Below, one piece after another: positions 60,510 to 64,000 of a DNA stretch of 64,000 nucleotides. Location: the NCBI GenBank assembly GCA_022885665.1, contig JAGQDJ010000200.1, forward strand, positions 62,001 to 126,000, written 5' to 3'. Every line of letters starts with the position of its first letter. Within the stretch, counting starts at the first letter, position 1. Origin of the DNA: Triops longicaudatus (lineage: Eukaryota; Arthropoda; Branchiopoda; Notostraca; Triopsidae). Made by a program: the position numbers and the translations under genes. The notes beneath the pieces are model-generated. The model did not search any database. It was not told the DNA's origin and worked only from the letters and a program-made list of their open reading frames with translations.

Positions 60510-61847
60510 TTAGTTTTGTACCTGTATACATTGGGTTTGCAATAGCACTATGACATACGTAGTAACCAAACTGTACATGGATAACAAAGTACTGTCAGAA
60601 ATCTTGAACAGTTCGACGGGCGAAACGGTCCAGTTCTTCAGACGCAAATGGTGTAAGTAACTCCAGCATAGTAGTTTGTCCTTAGTTTTCAATTCTTTCC
60701 AGTGATAATGAAGCGCATTGCTCATAACAGTCTGGGAATCCGTTAGTTGTTTCGGTAGGCTGCTACATAATTTGGTGAGAAAAATTAGTTTGCATAACGC
60801 TGCTATCTGTCCGGCAAAGTTTATTATAAGAATTTCGGAATCATTTGGTAATCCATCTGTTTCGTTCTGGCATCGTGACGAGTGGTAGTCCTTGCTTAAT
60901 TTCTGGCATTGTAATGTTACAAAAACAAAATAACCGCCAAAGCAGCCGACGAGAAAGGACGTAGCGTAGCTTGTAAATAGCACATAGCCAAAAAATTTTT
61001 GTGCTTGGGCTACGAGACGATTCACGTACTCTGTGCGATCCCATAATTTATTTAAAACATACTCGAAAGAACTTGTCTTTAGTTCAACGTTTCCTTGCTG
61101 CTTTTTGTCATAAGATAACGAGGGTTTTTCAGCTGATCCCGTATTCTTTGTTGATTCTACGATGCATTGTAAATCCACGAGGAAGGCTTTTTCTATCTTC
61201 GAAAATAGAAACGAAAGGTAACGGTACGTATATGCAGATATAAATTCGCCGAAACAACCGAGAGAAACAGTGTAAAAATTAATGGACGATTCTATAAAGA
61301 TGCAAACGTAAAAACCAACTGAGTCAGGAACGGCAAAGCTGGTGGCAAATGAAGGAAATACTTCCGCGTACACTATGTAAAAATAGACAAGAAAAGCAGT
61401 TCCCCATAGACAATAACAGCACGCAATAATGCTGGCTTTCCAATATTTTCTCGATGATTCTACTGAAACAGATACTTCTGAATCGAGAAGCTCTTCTAGC
61501 TGTCTCCATTCTTGCAAGAAATTGCAAATCGGTACACGATTCTTCATAAGTGTAAGAAAAGTGACGATGGCAAGTGGATAAAAGCTGTACGCGGACAAGG
61601 TTAGCACGATTTGCTGTATAGATTTATTGAGGAGCAGCTCCTCCGTTAAAATATAGCTTCCAAACCCGTAGACGGAAAGTAGACCAAAGCCAATGAGGAT
61701 AAGGAACGTGTAACGAAGGTAAAATAATTTCCCAGTAGAATTTGATTGTCCAGTTAGTGGCATCAAGCCACCAGTCCAGATGAGTAGCTTGTAAAGCGGA
61801 GCAATACTTCGATGCATTGGAAGGGTGTACTTTTCGGTTTTACTCAT
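60510..61847 (-). CDS. Gustatory receptor (insect GR superfamily)
   Basis: Seven-transmembrane ligand-gated cation channel of the arthropod chemoreceptor superfamily, inverted topology with N-terminus inside. Single exon of 445 aa from the ATG at 61847 (MSKTEKYTLP); an open frame extends further up to 61952 but has no ATG. About seven hydrophobic segments are visible, e.g. LFYLRYTFLILIGFGLL, ATSFLVGCFGGYFVFV and the last, LLSMYSLVTTYVIVLLQTQ. That last segment carries the GR hallmark TY(x5)Q near the C-terminus (TYVIVLLQ). N-terminal MHRSIAPLYKLLIWTGGLMP is typical of GRs. Ligand cannot be read from sequence. Being intronless may indicate retroposition or simply lineage-typical gene structure. 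Confidence 0.85.
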   Translation of the reverse strand: MSKTEKYTLPMHRSIAPLYKLLIWTGGLMPLTGQSNSTGKLFYLRYTFLILIGFGLLSVYGFGSYILTEELLLNKSIQQIVLTLSAYSFYPLAIVTFLTLMKNRVPICNFLQEWRQLEELLDSEVSVSVESSRKYWKASIIACCYCLWGTAFLVYFYIVYAEVFPSFATSFAVPDSVGFYVCIFIESSINFYTVSLGCFGEFISAYTYRYLSFLFSKIEKAFLVDLQCIVESTKNTGSAEKPSLSYDKKQQGNVELKTSSFEYVLNKLWDRTEYVNRLVAQAQKFFGYVLFTSYATSFLVGCFGGYFVFVTLQCQKLSKDYHSSRCQNETDGLPNDSEILIINFAGQIAALCKLIFLTKLCSSLPKQLTDSQTVMSNALHYHWKELKTKDKLLCWSYLHHLRLKNWTVSPVELFKISDSTLLSMYSLVTTYVIVLLQTQCIQVQN

Positions 61848-62948
61848 TTTTAGACACACATCACACGAGTTTCTCCTATCAAACTGAAATTTCGTTGAAG
61901 ACTGCAAGTTATAACATTCACTGAACCATACTGGTAGGCCGTTCTGGAACAATTATCTTTCAATAGGTTGCTTCAGAATTCAAAGCTGTTGATAGGCTCG
62001 ATATCGACGGAAAACTAGTGCTATGGCAACTTTTGTCCTGCTTTGTCTGATACGACCAACACGGTTTTCTCATTAAATCTCATAAGTGACCATAGGTCGC
62101 TTTCCTTAGTTCGTGCCCGAATCCGACGACTCGAAACACTTTTGTTCTCCCTCCAAAAAAATCTTACACGTGTTCGTCTGGTTTCCTTTTTTGCGTCTTA
62201 TTTGACTCGCCCTTTCTCGCTTGAATAACGTTGCCATATTGACAGTGAATATGTTTCAAGATACTCTTTTAACGTTGCTCTCATAATGTACTCAAAATAC
62301 TCTGCAACCAATACCTGGAGAGTGAAGTACGATTATATTCTTCCCCACATGCCAACATTCCGCAACAAGGTGAGCATTAAATAATAGACATAAGACGTAT
62401 TTTTTTTTTTGTGAATATCACAATACTGTGTATTGCAGGGAATTAGCCTGATAACACACATGAAAATAAGTTCCATAGGTAAGAAACGGGAGGCTAAACT
62501 TGAAGCTCCAAGAATAAAACAGATTTGCCAACAGAGATAACCCCAATCAACGGATAATCTCCGTTCAAAATAACAAGTTTCGCTTGGTAACTTTTCCAGT
62601 CTAGCCTCAGCGACTATTCCTTCCCTATCCATGATTTCCACTCCCCCTGTTACAACGAAGAGAGGATATTTTCTTTATTTCTTTGTTTTTAAAAACCACA
62701 ACCCAAAAAAACAGCCCCTTGCAAAGGACCGCCTTTATATCTTGTGAATACAATACTCTCAACCCTACGCAAACAACTGATTGTGATTGAAAATACTATT
62801 GCTCTCTCATTGTTGTGAACCGACTCAGCTTGGCGACTGTTATACCAGCGAAAGTTCTTGGAGGTTTCAGTCCCACCGTCTCACTCGCTAACGAAATTAC
62901 AGTATTGTCTAGACTAGCAGTACTTGATAACCTACGTAAGAACCTAGG
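61848..62948. other. Spacer between PGC-1 gene and GR
   Basis: Same-strand gap. It contains one minus-strand open frame (about 62629-62333) with hydrophobic stretches that I could not link to any exon or family. No RNA gene seen. Confidence 0.35.
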
Positions 62949-64000
62949 TCACAAGCGCTGGCCTAGTTTGGCGCGTGTACTCCGGAGTAAACTGTCGAAA
63001 TCCATATCTTGCGCTCTCGGGGCCGGTGGGGGGCGAGCGTCGTAATAAATATCTTCTTCTTGTGCGGGCATTGCATCTAAAAGGACAAAAGAAAATTTAT
63101 ATAAACCCTAAATCGCTTACACAACAAAATTCGCAACTCTTAATTAATTCTCATTATAAATTTACAGTGAAGTGGCAGTTTTTACAGCCTCATGATTACT
63201 ATTTGCAGAAAATAGTGGTTACTTGCATAAATAGTCTTAAAAATATCCGTGCATGCTAGAATTAGACACTCATTAAGCGTTTATTAAGTTTCTATAGCGA
63301 ATGCGCACTTTCGATACTTCTTAAAATTCAACTCTTGTTACGTTAGATTTTTCACAGGTATTGCTTTTTTTTTTTTACTTGAGCACGCGGTTAAACCGAT
63401 AAACCAATTATTACGCGTATGAACACGAGAGTTTACTGGAAATATGAAAAACGAACAATTTACCTAGATCGGCATACTCCACTTTGCAGAACGCTCGTCT
63501 CCCGCCGAAGCAGATATCGTATCGTGGCAGATTCGGATCGTCGTTGCCATGTTCAATAGCTTCGCACGCATCAACCTTGTAGGCGAAGGTGACAAAACCA
63601 TAATTCTCCCTACATTATACGCAATACCAGCGTTACGCCTTATTCATGACAAACTCTTGTGTCTCCTTTACCCTCGTTCTCGGAAATGTACACTAATATC
63701 CACAACGGGTCCAAATACTTCAAATCGTCTTCGTAAATCGGCTTTCGTAACCCCGTCTTCAAGCCTGCCCACGTACACCACTCTTCGTTCCTCCACTTCT
63801 CTCTCCTTCTCTTGAGCCATGTGCCGTTGATACTGCGCTTCAACTTGTCTCGCCTTGTAACGCTCATGACTTACGGGCGATAACGGTCTGTTATATAAAT
63901 GAAACAAATGAATAAAAAATACAATACAAACATAATAGAATAAATAAATAAATAAATTAAAATTAAAACTACATAACTTAATAAATAACCAAGAGAGCAA
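62949..64000 (-). CDS. PPARGC1: PGC-1/Spargel-family transcriptional co-activator (C-terminal part, 5' end outside window)
   Basis: Co-activator controlling mitochondrial biogenesis and energy metabolism. Exons visible: 63887-63672, 63609-63464, 63076-62949, all phases agreeing. They encode the C-terminal RRM: RRVVYVGRLEDGVTKADLRR (RNP2) and RRFEVFGPVVDISVHFRERG, then ENYGFVTFAYKVDACEAIEH (RNP1) and YDICFGGRRAFCKVEYADL. The final MDFDSLLRSTRAKL is the conserved PGC-1 tail. The RS-like and N-terminal activation regions must lie beyond position 64000. RFEVFG and the CFGGRR-FCK block are specific to this family among RRM proteins. Arthropods usually carry a single member. Confidence 0.93.

Noticed and set aside
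61848..61952. N-terminal extension of the gustatory receptor
   Set aside because: Open frame but no ATG; the ATG at 61847 gives the normal GR length and N-terminus.
62333..62641. Minus-strand open frame of about 100 codons with hydrophobic stretches
   Set aside because: No family resemblance, ATG several codons inside, no splice partner found; could be chance in an AT-rich spacer.

Overview
The window is nuclear DNA from an animal, almost certainly an arthropod. Genes are split by short GT-AG introns, intergenic space is AT-rich, and there are clustered tRNA genes, a chemoreceptor of the insect/crustacean gustatory-receptor type, and a Ggamma subunit close to insect Ggamma30A. A cluster of ATCGAT/TATCGATA motifs lies in a divergent housekeeping promoter. 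I cannot name the species. There is no bacterial-type operon, CRISPR array or phage material.

Layout. Positions 1-9236 (+): last 880 codons of a voltage-gated calcium channel alpha2/delta subunit. 9237-12390: intergenic, holding a hAT-like composite insertion (10295-11964) with a tRNA-like/SINE core and an assembly gap in a G/C run. 12391-13734 (+): F-box/LRR protein. 14628-21538 (-): RAD54L2/ARIP4 SNF2 helicase, divergent from the splicing factor ISY1 (21894-23043, +). 23318-25105 (-): SLC35E1-type transporter. 26559-27441 (-): TVP23. 27544-27943 (+): unrecognised 103-aa protein sharing TVP23's promoter. 28323-29566 (+): ARL6IP1. 30158-39819 (-): very large secreted protein built from NG-V/I-D-L repeats. 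40381-43201 (-): TMEM104. 44644-46144 (+): single-domain rhodanese with a probable mitochondrial presequence. 47194-47820 (-): small G-protein gamma subunit. 49610-52238 (+): INPP5E phosphoinositide 5-phosphatase. 52294-54439 (-): Cys-rich single-pass membrane protein. 54811-59952 (-): exocyst subunit EXO70, whose large intron carries three tRNA-Asp(GTC) genes in inverted/tandem arrangement. 60510-61847 (-): gustatory receptor. 62949->64000 (-): C-terminal part of a PGC-1/Spargel co-activator.

The genes are mostly unrelated housekeeping functions and do not form a pathway. Several concern membrane traffic or ER/Golgi membranes (SLC35E1, TVP23, ARL6IP1, EXO70), two end in CaaX prenylation boxes (Ggamma, INPP5E), and three are signalling membrane proteins (alpha2/delta, Cys-rich protein, GR). 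For most multi-exon genes I followed the splice sites exon by exon and the reading frame closes exactly; exceptions are stated. The least explained items are the NGVDL-repeat secreted protein, the 103-aa gene, the Cys-rich membrane protein, the composite mobile element and the tRNA-Asp inverted cluster.
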